Assembly (NCBI RefSeq): GCF_000744605.1 | Contig: NZ_JQMG01000001.1 | Location: 1,984,001-2,048,000, forward strand | Source: Methylotenera sp. L2L1 | GTDB lineage: Bacteria > Pseudomonadota > Gammaproteobacteria > Burkholderiales > Methylophilaceae | Direction of reading: 5' to 3' | DNA: 64,000 nucleotides | Shown here: one piece after another, positions 45,636 through 53,433 of the stretch | How the letters are laid out: every line of letters begins with the position of its first letter | Numbering within the stretch: the first letter of the stretch is position 1 | The notes under the pieces: model-generated | Seen by the model: the letters and a program-made list of their open reading frames with translations, nothing else | Databases searched by the model: none | What the model was told of the DNA's origin: nothing | Position numbers and translations under genes: made by a program

Positions 45636-46355
45636 TCAATCTGGTGAATTAAGTCTACCCATTCTAATTAACTCTGCACCGAAGCGACTAATAAAACTAG
45701 CTTCAAAAATGTTTTTGACTAGAAATACTGCTTTGCCAGATGGTTGTATAAAAGCTTCGTTATACTTCGTATTTACTTGGCTTGAAACCATATAGAGCCA
45801 CTGGAACCCACCATAAACAAATCGGTAACAAGTGATATTGTTTAATCTATCCCGCGAAGGCTGGACAATTAAGTCAGTAACTACACCTTCATGTTTCAAA
45901 CCATACATGATGCAGCCAAAATCGTTGCTTTTTCCAGCGTCCGAATTGACTAGCATAACCCTTAATTTTTCTTCATAAACACCCAAATTCACATTCTTGA
46001 AAAAAGGAAGTGTTGAAACACTCGCTCTCCACAAAATTGATAGTTGGAAGAGTTTAAATTTTGAATAGTCAATGTCTGTAATTATTACTAAGTTTCCACT
46101 TCTTTCCACACCTAAACTCAGCCCACCTTTTAGGACTAAGCTGGCATAACGCTCCCATTTTGAGAGTTTGCTTTCACAAGCCGCACATAAGAGTTTTTCG
46201 CTTAAACCCTTTTGCAACATTGAATTTCTTTGTTCGGGGATTGTAGATAGGACATGAAAGCGGTGCTTATCGTCATACATCGTTTTGTAAAGAAATTCAG
46301 GAATGATATGGGAGTTTTTAAGCTCTGCTTCACTTTTACACAATGCACAAATCAT
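45636..46355 (-). CDS. Zinc-ribbon HNH-like protein, unknown function
   Basis: 239 residues. N-terminal metal site CALCKS (Cys3, Cys6), SHIIPEFLYK (His16), and LLCAACE (Cys57, Cys60): two CxxC pairs around a histidine, the layout of zinc-bound HNH endonuclease domains. A second catalytic histidine is not obvious, so nuclease activity is uncertain. The rest is not recognised. It begins 16 bp after the HEPN-like gene and is probably cotranscribed; the pair may form a defence or toxin-type module. Confidence 0.65.
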   Translation of the reverse strand: MICALCKSEAELKNSHIIPEFLYKTMYDDKHRFHVLSTIPEQRNSMLQKGLSEKLLCAACESKLSKWERYASLVLKGGLSLGVERSGNLVIITDIDYSKFKLFQLSILWRASVSTLPFFKNVNLGVYEEKLRVMLVNSDAGKSNDFGCIMYGLKHEGVVTDLIVQPSRDRLNNITCYRFVYGGFQWLYMVSSQVNTKYNEAFIQPSGKAVFLVKNIFEASFISRFGAELIRMGRLNSPD

Positions 46356-46371
46356 GATTCGCTTATTTGGA

Positions 46372-47331
46372 CTAAGCTAGAGTCAAGTCTATAGGTAATG
46401 GAAAGCGAGCATTAGCAATGATGTCATCCGCGAAGTTTTCCCAATTACCACGCGCTACTCGTCTAGAAATGTAATGTGCTGCCATATTTACATAAGCACT
46501 AGATACCGATGCTAAGTCCTCTGTGAATTGGGTTAAAGCTTGTGTGTAATCCAAACCATATGACAAATAAATTGCATCCCTGTAGTTAGCTTTGCCACGA
46601 TACCTGAAAGCTTCATAAAGAAAGTTTACGAAAGCTGGTGACAACCTTTCATCTCGTAGCTCTTTTGCAGCATTAGTTCTGAAGTTGGAAACTCCTAAAT
46701 CTCTGAATGACCTAGACTCTCTAACTTTATCTTCAATTTCCACCTGTTTATACTTTGCAGTTCCCTTTAAATAGGACAGAGCACCACCAAGTGCTTCAGC
46801 AGTATTTCTGGGTGCCTCTCTCAAGTCAAAATTGTTACCCATTCTAATTGCGGTAATTTGGTCATCGATACTGGCAGGCGTTAAGTCCTTTATGCTGTAT
46901 TGAAAAGGATTTACTACGAGCCCTCTATCAACAATTTCTGACTGAAATATATTTGCTGTATCACTGTGGCTCTGTGGGTCAGCGCCATTGGTTGCAGCAA
47001 TCATTGCTTTACTTGCATAGTAAATTGAGTAATACCAAGATACTATTGCAGACCTTACGCAAGAGTATGGTTCATCTAAATCACTGAGCTTGGCTAATGA
47101 AGCAGCATTGTGCAACGCCATTAGTAGACATCCAAATGCTAAAGTATCAGCTTCTTCATTAGGTGCACGTCTGTTCTGACCTGCATAAAATGCTCGCAAA
47201 GAAGGATTTTCAAACGCGTTAGTATTTACCAGAATTGCTAAAGCTCTCATCCAATAAGTGGTGCCTTGAAATGCATATTTTGCATCTGGTAGCTCATATT
47301 GGTCGTATAAACGGTCTATTAACCAAGACAT
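46372..47331 (-). CDS. HEPN-like helical protein, unknown function
   Basis: 319 residues, almost all helical. Residues 91-130 (CVRSAIVSWYYSIYYASKAM, then SHSDTANIF) resemble the core of HEPN domains, with an alanine/tyrosine-rich helix and a downstream histidine. The canonical R-x4-6-H RNase motif is not clearly present. First gene of a two-gene operon with the HNH-like gene; divergent from the unknown gene at 47482. HEPN assignment is tentative. Confidence 0.55.
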   Translation of the reverse strand: MSWLIDRLYDQYELPDAKYAFQGTTYWMRALAILVNTNAFENPSLRAFYAGQNRRAPNEEADTLAFGCLLMALHNAASLAKLSDLDEPYSCVRSAIVSWYYSIYYASKAMIAATNGADPQSHSDTANIFQSEIVDRGLVVNPFQYSIKDLTPASIDDQITAIRMGNNFDLREAPRNTAEALGGALSYLKGTAKYKQVEIEDKVRESRSFRDLGVSNFRTNAAKELRDERLSPAFVNFLYEAFRYRGKANYRDAIYLSYGLDYTQALTQFTEDLASVSSAYVNMAAHYISRRVARGNWENFADDIIANARFPLPIDLTLA

Positions 47332-47406
47332 TAAGAATCCCTCGACTTTTCAAAAGCATAGCTTAGTTGAGGTGCGCATTTAGGTCTACACTGTAACAGC
47401 TATAAA

Positions 47407-47435
47407 GTATCAATTTTGTTACGAAAATTTATGGT
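47407..47435 (+). promoter_or_regulatory. Shared 29-bp upstream element, copy 1
   Basis: The last 15 bases, ACGAAAATTTATGGT (47421-47435), recur exactly at 48298-48312, and the 14 preceding bases are partly alike. Both copies precede island genes of unknown function (47 bp before 47482 and 70 bp before 48382). Probable common promoter or operator. Confidence 0.5.
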
Positions 47436-47481
47436 ATAACTTTCTCATCGTTGACTTGTTTGATGGGCTAGGGGGCTTGGT

Positions 47482-48252
47482 ATGGAACTTCATTCTTTTG
47501 ATGAGCACTGTTTAGAGCTACTTGAAGCCTTGCCAAACGGACACTCCAGAAACTACTTTAGGTCTGCTATCAATCATCTTAGACTTGGTGAGAAACTATA
47601 TCCATTTGACAGCTCAATGGGTGTATTCAGACACATAACTGCCGAAGAGGAAGCAGCTTCAGGTTTGATGCAATGTCTCAAAGACAAAGGATACACGAAT
47701 GCTGATAAGTTAGACCCTTGGAGACACCAACATAAGCATGCAGTAATTCCAATGTTCTCTGCTATTTGTGGTTATTTAAATACGATGACTACTGACCTTG
47801 GAATAGTAATTGACCTTTCAATCAAGGAGCTAAACGAAGTAAAGAGTGTTGCTTTAAGTGTGACTCAAACGATTAACGGCAACAATATGACTTACGAGCC
47901 AATTCCACCACTTAATTTCACTTTTACCAGTGAAGGAAAGCGTCTATCCTACAAGAAATATTTAGATGAGTTTGCAAGCGCTAAGGGTGTTAAAGATGTC
48001 GCTAAACATATCGAGCAAGCAGCAAATAAGCGAAATCAAATACTATATGCCAGTCCTAAAGGCTATCCCGCACAAGTTGAAGTAGAGCCTCATTTCTTTA
48101 CCGCCTATCAAAGTAGAGTATTCAGCATGCTTAGAACATACCTGCTTATTGTGCCGTACCATGAAAAGCTGCCATTCGTTCAGGATGTCTTAGATGCATT
48201 CTTGAGTATGCTAGGTAAAATTAAACTAGATGACATTCACACGGATATTTAA
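47482..48252 (+). CDS. Hypothetical island protein
   Basis: 256 residues, not recognised. Soluble, helical N-terminal half containing RHITAEEEAASGLMQCLKDK and WRHQHKHAV; no signal peptide or membrane helix. Preceded by a copy of the shared 29-bp element and divergent from the HEPN-like gene, so it may belong to the same accessory module. No function proposed. Confidence 0.7.
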   Translation: MELHSFDEHCLELLEALPNGHSRNYFRSAINHLRLGEKLYPFDSSMGVFRHITAEEEAASGLMQCLKDKGYTNADKLDPWRHQHKHAVIPMFSAICGYLNTMTTDLGIVIDLSIKELNEVKSVALSVTQTINGNNMTYEPIPPLNFTFTSEGKRLSYKKYLDEFASAKGVKDVAKHIEQAANKRNQILYASPKGYPAQVEVEPHFFTAYQSRVFSMLRTYLLIVPYHEKLPFVQDVLDAFLSMLGKIKLDDIHTDI

Positions 48253-48283
48253 TCCTAAGCACCTCTCAGTGGGGGGTATCAAC

Positions 48284-48312
48284 GCATCAATGCTTGCACG
48301 AAAATTTATGGT
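48284..48312 (+). promoter_or_regulatory. Shared 29-bp upstream element, copy 2
   Basis: Second copy of the 47407-47435 element (15 identical bases at its 3' end, 23 of 29 overall), upstream of the 84-residue gene. Confidence 0.5.
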
Positions 48313-48381
48313 GAAAGTTTTCTTGTGTTTCACTCCAACAGTACCTATAGTCATCGCAAATAATTTAAATAAGGACGCAGC

Positions 48382-48636
48382 ATGAAAAAACTATTAGTAA
48401 CAGTACAAGTGGAGTTAGATGTCCCTGACACTTGGGATTTGGTAGAGCATCCTGACGAAGTTCAAGCAATTAAGATTGAAGACGGTCGGTACATGTATAT
48501 GAGTTTTTTGCCTATGTTTACCAAAGACCCAAAGGAGGGTGCCGAATGGTCAAGCGAGTGCTCTGATGAGTTTACAAATAAGCTCTTGGATATGGTTGCT
48601 GATGAAGAGGTCTTGATGAAGTTTGAAACAGAGTAA
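48382..48636 (+). CDS. Small acidic hypothetical protein
   Basis: 84 residues, not recognised. Begins MKKLLVTVQVELDVPDTWDL, a beta-rich start, and is strongly acidic (many D and E). AAGGA ribosome site 7 bases before the ATG. Last gene of the element before the right att site. Small acidic proteins on islands are often inhibitors, but nothing specific supports that here. Confidence 0.65.
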   Translation: MKKLLVTVQVELDVPDTWDLVEHPDEVQAIKIEDGRYMYMSFLPMFTKDPKEGAEWSSECSDEFTNKLLDMVADEEVLMKFETE

Positions 48637-48672
48637 TAAAATTGTTGCCTTTTGACGTCTCAATATATTAAA

Positions 48673-48698
48673 CTGCTACGCACAACTGTTACACACAG
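48673..48698 (+). repeat. 13-bp tandem repeat at right end (integrase arm-type candidate)
   Basis: CTGCTACGCACAA (48673-48685) then CTGTTACACACAG (48686-48698). The second unit is identical to 37000-37012 at the left end; 61 bp lie between the pair and the att core. Confidence 0.65.
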
Positions 48699-48755
48699 TT
48701 CAAATGGCTGAGTATTAAGTCATTGATTTTAAAGCTTCAATACCCTCGATATAAA

Positions 48756-48775
48756 GACTCGTGTCGGGGGCACCA
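48756..48775 (+). repeat. attR, right end of the element
   Basis: TCGTGTCGGGGGC (48759-48771) followed by ACCA, a copy of the tRNA-Arg 3' end without any other tRNA sequence. Confidence 0.88.
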
Positions 48776-48916
48776 TGAGTCTAATAAGTTCATTGGTGTT
48801 GGTATCACTTGCTGGGTAGTGCTTTTAAGTGTGCAACACATTGGTTTGAACGTATTTTAATTAATTCACAGTAAATATATGAGCTTTGGCTTAAATAGTA
48901 TTAACAAACCAATAAA

Positions 48917-50515
48917 ATGACATCAAAATTATTTCAAAGACTATCTTTAGCTCTATTTTCATTATTGGCTGTTTTTATTCTAGTCACGTTTAAGCAGTAC
49001 GGGATTAGCAATGACGAGCAAGTGCAGCATGTTTATGGGCAATTGTTGCTAAATTTTTATAGTACAGGTTTTGCAGATCATGCAGCTTTTACTTACAAAA
49101 ATCTCTATTTGTACGGCGGGCTATTTGATTTAGTCGCCGCTATGTTAGAAAAAATCTTACCACTTTGGGTGTGGGATATTCGCCATTTGCTTTCAGCCTT
49201 GTTTGGATTCGCTGGAATCGTGGCTGTCTATAAGGTTACTAATGAACTTGCTGGGCGACGCGCTGCTTTTCTAGCCGCATTTTTACTGGCGATTACAGGG
49301 GCTTGGGCTGGTGCGATGTTTACGCATACCAAAGACGTATCCTTTGCGGCTTGTATGGTGTGGGCGTTGTATTACACGCTACTGATTTCTAAACACTTGC
49401 CTCATGTTCCTTTAGCCTTGAGTTTGAAGCTGGGTGTTGCTGTGGGAATGGCATTGGGCTTAAGAATAGGTGGTGCATTTGCTGTCATTTATTTGCTTTT
49501 AATGCTGCTGGTAGCAGGGTGGTTAAATGCTAAAAGCTTGAAACTTAAATTGGATTTCTACTGGCAGAGTTTTTTAGGCTTGTTACCTGCTGGTGTTGTG
49601 GCTTTTTGCTTAATGGCTATTTTCTGGCCATGGTCTGTGATGGGTGCTGATCACATTTTGATTGCTGTAAAGTCTTTCTCGCACTTTGCGTTTGATATGA
49701 ATACCATTATCAATGGTGAATTTATTCGTATTGGTGATGTTCCGCGTACTTATTTGTTTCAGTATTTGGGGATTCGATTACCAGAGATTTTTCTGTTAGG
49801 TTTAGTTAGCTTTTTTGTTGTGTTAGCAATTAGATTTAAGCACTTAGTGTTAGCACATAAGCTCCCGGAAATTACGGTGGCGATTGCACTGTTCACGCCT
49901 TTGATTTTTGTGATTTTAGATCGTCCTGCGCTTTATAATGGGGTAAGACATTTTACATTTGTGATTCCTACATTAGCGATTGTCGCCGGTATTGGTTTGT
50001 CTAAAATGTTTGATATGTTGGCAGCTCATCAAAAGTGGCGTGTATGTTTTGCAACTGTATGTATGCTATTAAGCATGAATACAATTTATACGCTATGCGC
50101 GCTGCATCCTTATCAGTACTTGTATTACAATCATTTTGCAGGCGCAGATTTTAAGCAAGCCCAACATGATTGGGAGGGCGATTACTGGTCTAGTAGTTTG
50201 ATTGATGCTACCAAGATTTTGGCAAGACATGTTGATGCTGAGGCTGTGTCGAATAGTAAAGTGTCTGAATATTCAGTAGCTGTTTGTGCAGAGGCTTTTC
50301 AGGGGCAGGCCTATTTAGATGAAAGATTTAAAATTACCGAAAATTGGGTGACGGCTGATTTCTTTATCTCTAGTACTAATATGAATTGCGATAAAGTACT
50401 GCAAGGTGAGGTTATTGGGATTGTTGAGCGCTTAGGTGCTCCGTTAGCTGTCGTTAAAGACCGTAGAGCATTAATTGGCGAAGCGCGTAGACCGCGTGCA
50501 GCACCACGAGATTAA
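48917..50515 (+). CDS. Membrane glycosyltransferase, GT39/ArnT-like
   Basis: 532 residues with about ten membrane helices. An early loop contains SNDEQ (Asp33-Glu34), like the acidic site of GT-C lipid-linked sugar transferases, and HTKDVSF follows later. It would transfer a sugar from an undecaprenyl- or polyprenyl-phosphate carrier in the periplasm. First gene of a four-gene operon with gtrB, gtrA and a YdjC deacetylase, which together supply and flip such a carrier. The acceptor is unknown. Confidence 0.82.
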   Translation: MTSKLFQRLSLALFSLLAVFILVTFKQYGISNDEQVQHVYGQLLLNFYSTGFADHAAFTYKNLYLYGGLFDLVAAMLEKILPLWVWDIRHLLSALFGFAGIVAVYKVTNELAGRRAAFLAAFLLAITGAWAGAMFTHTKDVSFAACMVWALYYTLLISKHLPHVPLALSLKLGVAVGMALGLRIGGAFAVIYLLLMLLVAGWLNAKSLKLKLDFYWQSFLGLLPAGVVAFCLMAIFWPWSVMGADHILIAVKSFSHFAFDMNTIINGEFIRIGDVPRTYLFQYLGIRLPEIFLLGLVSFFVVLAIRFKHLVLAHKLPEITVAIALFTPLIFVILDRPALYNGVRHFTFVIPTLAIVAGIGLSKMFDMLAAHQKWRVCFATVCMLLSMNTIYTLCALHPYQYLYYNHFAGADFKQAQHDWEGDYWSSSLIDATKILARHVDAEAVSNSKVSEYSVAVCAEAFQGQAYLDERFKITENWVTADFFISSTNMNCDKVLQGEVIGIVERLGAPLAVVKDRRALIGEARRPRAAPRD

Positions 50516-50519
50516 ACAC

Positions 50520-51497
50520 ATGAACAAGAATATTCTCCCAAGACTAAATACTGAAGCGCACATTAGTGTGATTGTGCCGGCCTTTAATGAAGAGGCTGCC
50601 ATTGTTAGCACTATCCAAAATATTGCAGAACGCCTTAAACAGTTGACTTCAACTTGGGAAATTGTGGTGATTGATGATGGTAGTCGTGATCAAACTGCTA
50701 ATGTTGTGCGTCACTTACCTGACAGTTTGCAAACTACATTGGTGCGTTTCTCACGCAACTTTGGTAAAGAGTATGCAATTACTGCTGGCTTGGAATATGC
50801 GACCGGTAATGTAGTAATTTGTATGGATGCCGATGGTCAGCACTCATCTGACTTATTGACGCAGATGCTAGAAAAATGGCGTGAAGGTTACGACATGGTT
50901 TATGCGTACCGCCAAGATCGTGCCGTAGAGTCTCGATTTAAACGCTGGGGTTCACGTATTTTCTATCGTGCGATTAGTTTAGGCGGACAGATTCATATTC
51001 CACGAGATGCTGGGGATTTCCGTTTGATGGACAGGCAAGTGGTGAATGCATTGCTTTCTTTGCCTGAGCGTAACCGCTTCATGAAGGGTATTTATGCATG
51101 GGTTGGCTATCATTCTATTGGTATTCCATTTACCCCATTACCACGCTCTCATGGTGAGAGTGCGTTCTCAAAACTAAAGCTAATTCAGTTGGCTTGGACA
51201 GGCGTGACCAGTTTTTCTGTGATGCCATTGCGCTTAGCGAGTGCGGTAGGTGCTTTACTTGCGGTACTGTCTTTTATTTATGGCATGTATGTGGTGATTG
51301 ATCATATGTTTTTTAATGAATCAGTGCCAGGTTGGCCTACAATTATTGCCAGCATGATGTTTTTTGCTGGCGTGCAATTGTTGTTTATTGGTATTTTAGG
51401 TGAATACCTTTCTCGCATTTATGATGAGGTGAAAGGGCGCCCACCTTATATTGTGGCCGAGGTATTAAAACCACAAGTGACCATGCCTCATCAATGA
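50520..51497 (+). CDS. gtrB: Polyprenyl-phosphate glycosyltransferase (GtrB/GT2)
   Basis: Loads a sugar onto undecaprenyl phosphate at the inner face of the membrane. ATG 50520 gives 325 residues, 4 bp after the preceding gene; a TTG at 50475 would extend into it. GT-A fold with ISVIVPAFNEE, VIDDGSRD and CMDADGQH; two C-terminal membrane helices near 230-300, as in GtrB/DPM1 type enzymes. Overlaps gtrA by 4 bp. Confidence 0.92.
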   Translation: MNKNILPRLNTEAHISVIVPAFNEEAAIVSTIQNIAERLKQLTSTWEIVVIDDGSRDQTANVVRHLPDSLQTTLVRFSRNFGKEYAITAGLEYATGNVVICMDADGQHSSDLLTQMLEKWREGYDMVYAYRQDRAVESRFKRWGSRIFYRAISLGGQIHIPRDAGDFRLMDRQVVNALLSLPERNRFMKGIYAWVGYHSIGIPFTPLPRSHGESAFSKLKLIQLAWTGVTSFSVMPLRLASAVGALLAVLSFIYGMYVVIDHMFFNESVPGWPTIIASMMFFAGVQLLFIGILGEYLSRIYDEVKGRPPYIVAEVLKPQVTMPHQ

Positions 51498-51886
51498 CAC
51501 AGACGCATCGACATTCAATTTCATGGTTTGCCGTGATAGGCGCACTGGCTGCAGGTGTGCATTATGTGGTTGCCGTGAGTTTAGAATTAACACATGTGCT
51601 AAATGCAGTTTATGCAAATACTGCAGGCTTTGTTTTTGCGTTCCCAGTGAGCTATTTTGGGCATCGTAAACTTAGCTTTTCTGGGCAGGATTCGTCTCAT
51701 CAGCATGCGTTCCCACGCTTCTTTATAGTTGCTTTATCTGGTTTTTTAGCCAATCAACTTTTGGTGATCAATGCCATTTATTTTACGAGTGTCCCATTTT
51801 GGTTGGTGCTTGGTATCGTGATGGTGATTGTTGCGGTTTCTACTTACTTTTTGAGCAGATACTGGGCATTTAAGGGGATGCGATAA
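51494..51886 (+). CDS. gtrA: GtrA-like polyprenyl-phosphate sugar flippase
   Basis: 130 residues with four membrane helices and the GtrA pattern (FAVIGALAAGVHYVV, ANTAGFVFAFPVSYFGHRKLSF, YFLSRYWAFKG). It probably flips the sugar carrier made by GtrB. Overlaps both neighbours (4 bp with gtrB, 1 bp with the deacetylase gene). Confidence 0.88.
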   Translation: MTQTHRHSISWFAVIGALAAGVHYVVAVSLELTHVLNAVYANTAGFVFAFPVSYFGHRKLSFSGQDSSHQHAFPRFFIVALSGFLANQLLVINAIYFTSVPFWLVLGIVMVIVAVSTYFLSRYWAFKGMR

Positions 51887-52701
51887 TGAAGCTTATCATT
51901 TGCGCGGATGACTTTGCACAAAGCCCTGAGATTGATACAGCGATTGTACGCCTAATAGAAAACAACAGGCTTAGTGCGACATCTTGCATGGTGAATAGCC
52001 CACACTGGGTGAGCTCTGCAAAGTTATTAACTGCCGAGATTCGGCAAAAAGCGCATATTGGATTACATCTTGATTTTACTCAGTTTGGATATCGATACCC
52101 ACATTTTCTATTGACCTTGTTCAGCTTGTTGCGTTGTTTGCCAAAGCTAGCCATACAACAAAGTATTGAGCATCAACTGAATAGGTTTGAAGCTGAGCTG
52201 GGGACTAGCCCTGATTATGTTGATGGGCATCAGCATGTGCATCAACTTCCACAGATTCGTCAGATATTATTGTCTGTATTGAAGCAGCGTTATGATAAGC
52301 ATTTGCCGTGGATAAGAATTGCTAAGCCACATATGGCCAGTGGAGTTAAAGGCCGCATCATTAAAATGTTGGGCGCGGATGCGCTAGAGCAAGAAGCTAA
52401 GCAGATGGGCTTTAGGTGTAGTGCTGTACTCTTGGGTGTTTATAACTTTAGTGGGAATATACAGGATTATAAAAAACGTTTAATCGACTGGGCAGCGCAG
52501 GCTAAGCAGGGCGTTGGTACATCGGTACTGATGTGTCACCCAGCCGCTGAAGAGCTACGAGAGAAAATGGTAGCGGGGCAAGTCGAGGACAGACAAATCA
52601 ATGACCCGATTTACTCCGCCCGACTTAATGAGTTTCGTGTGCTTAATAGCGATTGTTTTGACGCTATATTTAACGAAGTCAAGATTGTACGTGAGCCCTA
52701 A
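51886..52701 (+). CDS. YdjC/HpnK-family carbohydrate deacetylase
   Basis: 271 residues. Metal-site motifs ICADDFAQS, HIGLHLD and DGHQHVHQLP match the YdjC/ChbG/HpnK deacetylases that remove N-acetyl groups from sugars. Last gene of the GT39-gtrB-gtrA operon, so it may deacetylate the transferred sugar, for example an N-acetylhexosamine on the lipid carrier. That link is inferred from position. Confidence 0.88.
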   Translation: MKLIICADDFAQSPEIDTAIVRLIENNRLSATSCMVNSPHWVSSAKLLTAEIRQKAHIGLHLDFTQFGYRYPHFLLTLFSLLRCLPKLAIQQSIEHQLNRFEAELGTSPDYVDGHQHVHQLPQIRQILLSVLKQRYDKHLPWIRIAKPHMASGVKGRIIKMLGADALEQEAKQMGFRCSAVLLGVYNFSGNIQDYKKRLIDWAAQAKQGVGTSVLMCHPAAEELREKMVAGQVEDRQINDPIYSARLNEFRVLNSDCFDAIFNEVKIVREP

Positions 52702-52788
52702 ACAAGTCGTTATCGCTTAGGTCATGCACGATATTGACTCGTGAGTTTGTGTTTAAATTCGCTAATTCGCTTTAAGTTGGTGGTGATA

Positions 52789-53259
52789 TTAAACTGAAGC
52801 TGGTTTAGCCGATTTCTTTGATTTAGGGCTTGTTTGCATGACGCAGTACTCTTTACCATAAGTACCGATGTTGGAATCTATTTCATAGTAATGGTTGGTG
52901 TAAGCAAATTTCCCAGCTGCATTTTTATGTATATTTGCAATGCCTGTGCTGAACTCTGATGAACTTAGCTCCGTCATGCTTAATGTAAAAGCAACTTTGT
53001 TTAAATTGGCGACAGCTTTGCCTTTATAGACAAAAGAGTTCTCAGTTTCTACATGAAAGTCATAAATGCCGATGCTTCCTCTGCTTGCTGTGCGATTAAG
53101 CATTAGTTTTGCTTGTACTTGGTAGTTGCCTACTTTGTTATTGTTGCCTTTACATGTGTATGTGCCGCTATAGTTTGCACCAACAAAGTTTGGTTTTGCC
53201 TCTGCTATTTGAATAGAGCTAACCGTAAGTAGTAAAGAAGCGATAATCGTACGTTTCAT
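52789..53259 (-). CDS. Exported protein, unknown function
   Basis: 156 residues. Signal peptide 1-21 (ending AEA-K). The mature part is beta-rich, with two cysteines (YTCKGNN and EYCVMQ) that may pair. The basic tail is rich in S, K, A and P. Not recognised. Transcribed against the preceding operon and divergent from the GH17 gene. Confidence 0.75.
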   Translation of the reverse strand: MKRTIIASLLLTVSSIQIAEAKPNFVGANYSGTYTCKGNNNKVGNYQVQAKLMLNRTASRGSIGIYDFHVETENSFVYKGKAVANLNKVAFTLSMTELSSSEFSTGIANIHKNAAGKFAYTNHYYEIDSNIGTYGKEYCVMQTSPKSKKSAKPASV

Positions 53260-53433
53260 GATGGATATATTAAGGTGTTTCGAAAGGGAGTATTGTAGCG
53301 TGAGGCTCTTAATGTATGAAGCTAAGTTTTTATATTTTTATACCTTAATATTTTGTTTTGTTTCGATGCTTGCATTATGATGAGCGCCTAAATCAACTTA
53401 TCGTCGATTATTTAACCTATTACACCTGAATTT

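Larger units (their letters stand above)
36903..48775 (+). mobile_element. Integrative element (about 11.9 kb) in tRNA-Arg(CCU)
   Basis: Bounded by the 20-bp att repeats, with the integrase just inside the tRNA end and matching 13-bp tandem repeats near both ends. Cargo: tyrosine integrase, antirepressor, umuDC, membrane protein, SRAP-like protein, secreted nuclease, serine resolvase, 30-residue membrane peptide, and five unknown genes including a HEPN-like/HNH-like pair. There are no phage structural, conjugation or recognisable replication genes, so it resembles a genomic island or phage satellite that depends on a helper. Confidence 0.88.

Noticed and set aside
45598-45795. Plus-strand 65-codon frame overlapping the HNH-like gene
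   Set aside because: Antisense to a gene with recognisable zinc motifs and no ribosome site or similarity of its own.
48741-48780. Possible second tRNA-Arg gene at the right end of the island
   Set aside because: Only the last about 20 bases of a tRNA are present; acceptor 5' strand, D arm and anticodon arm are missing. It is the att duplication.
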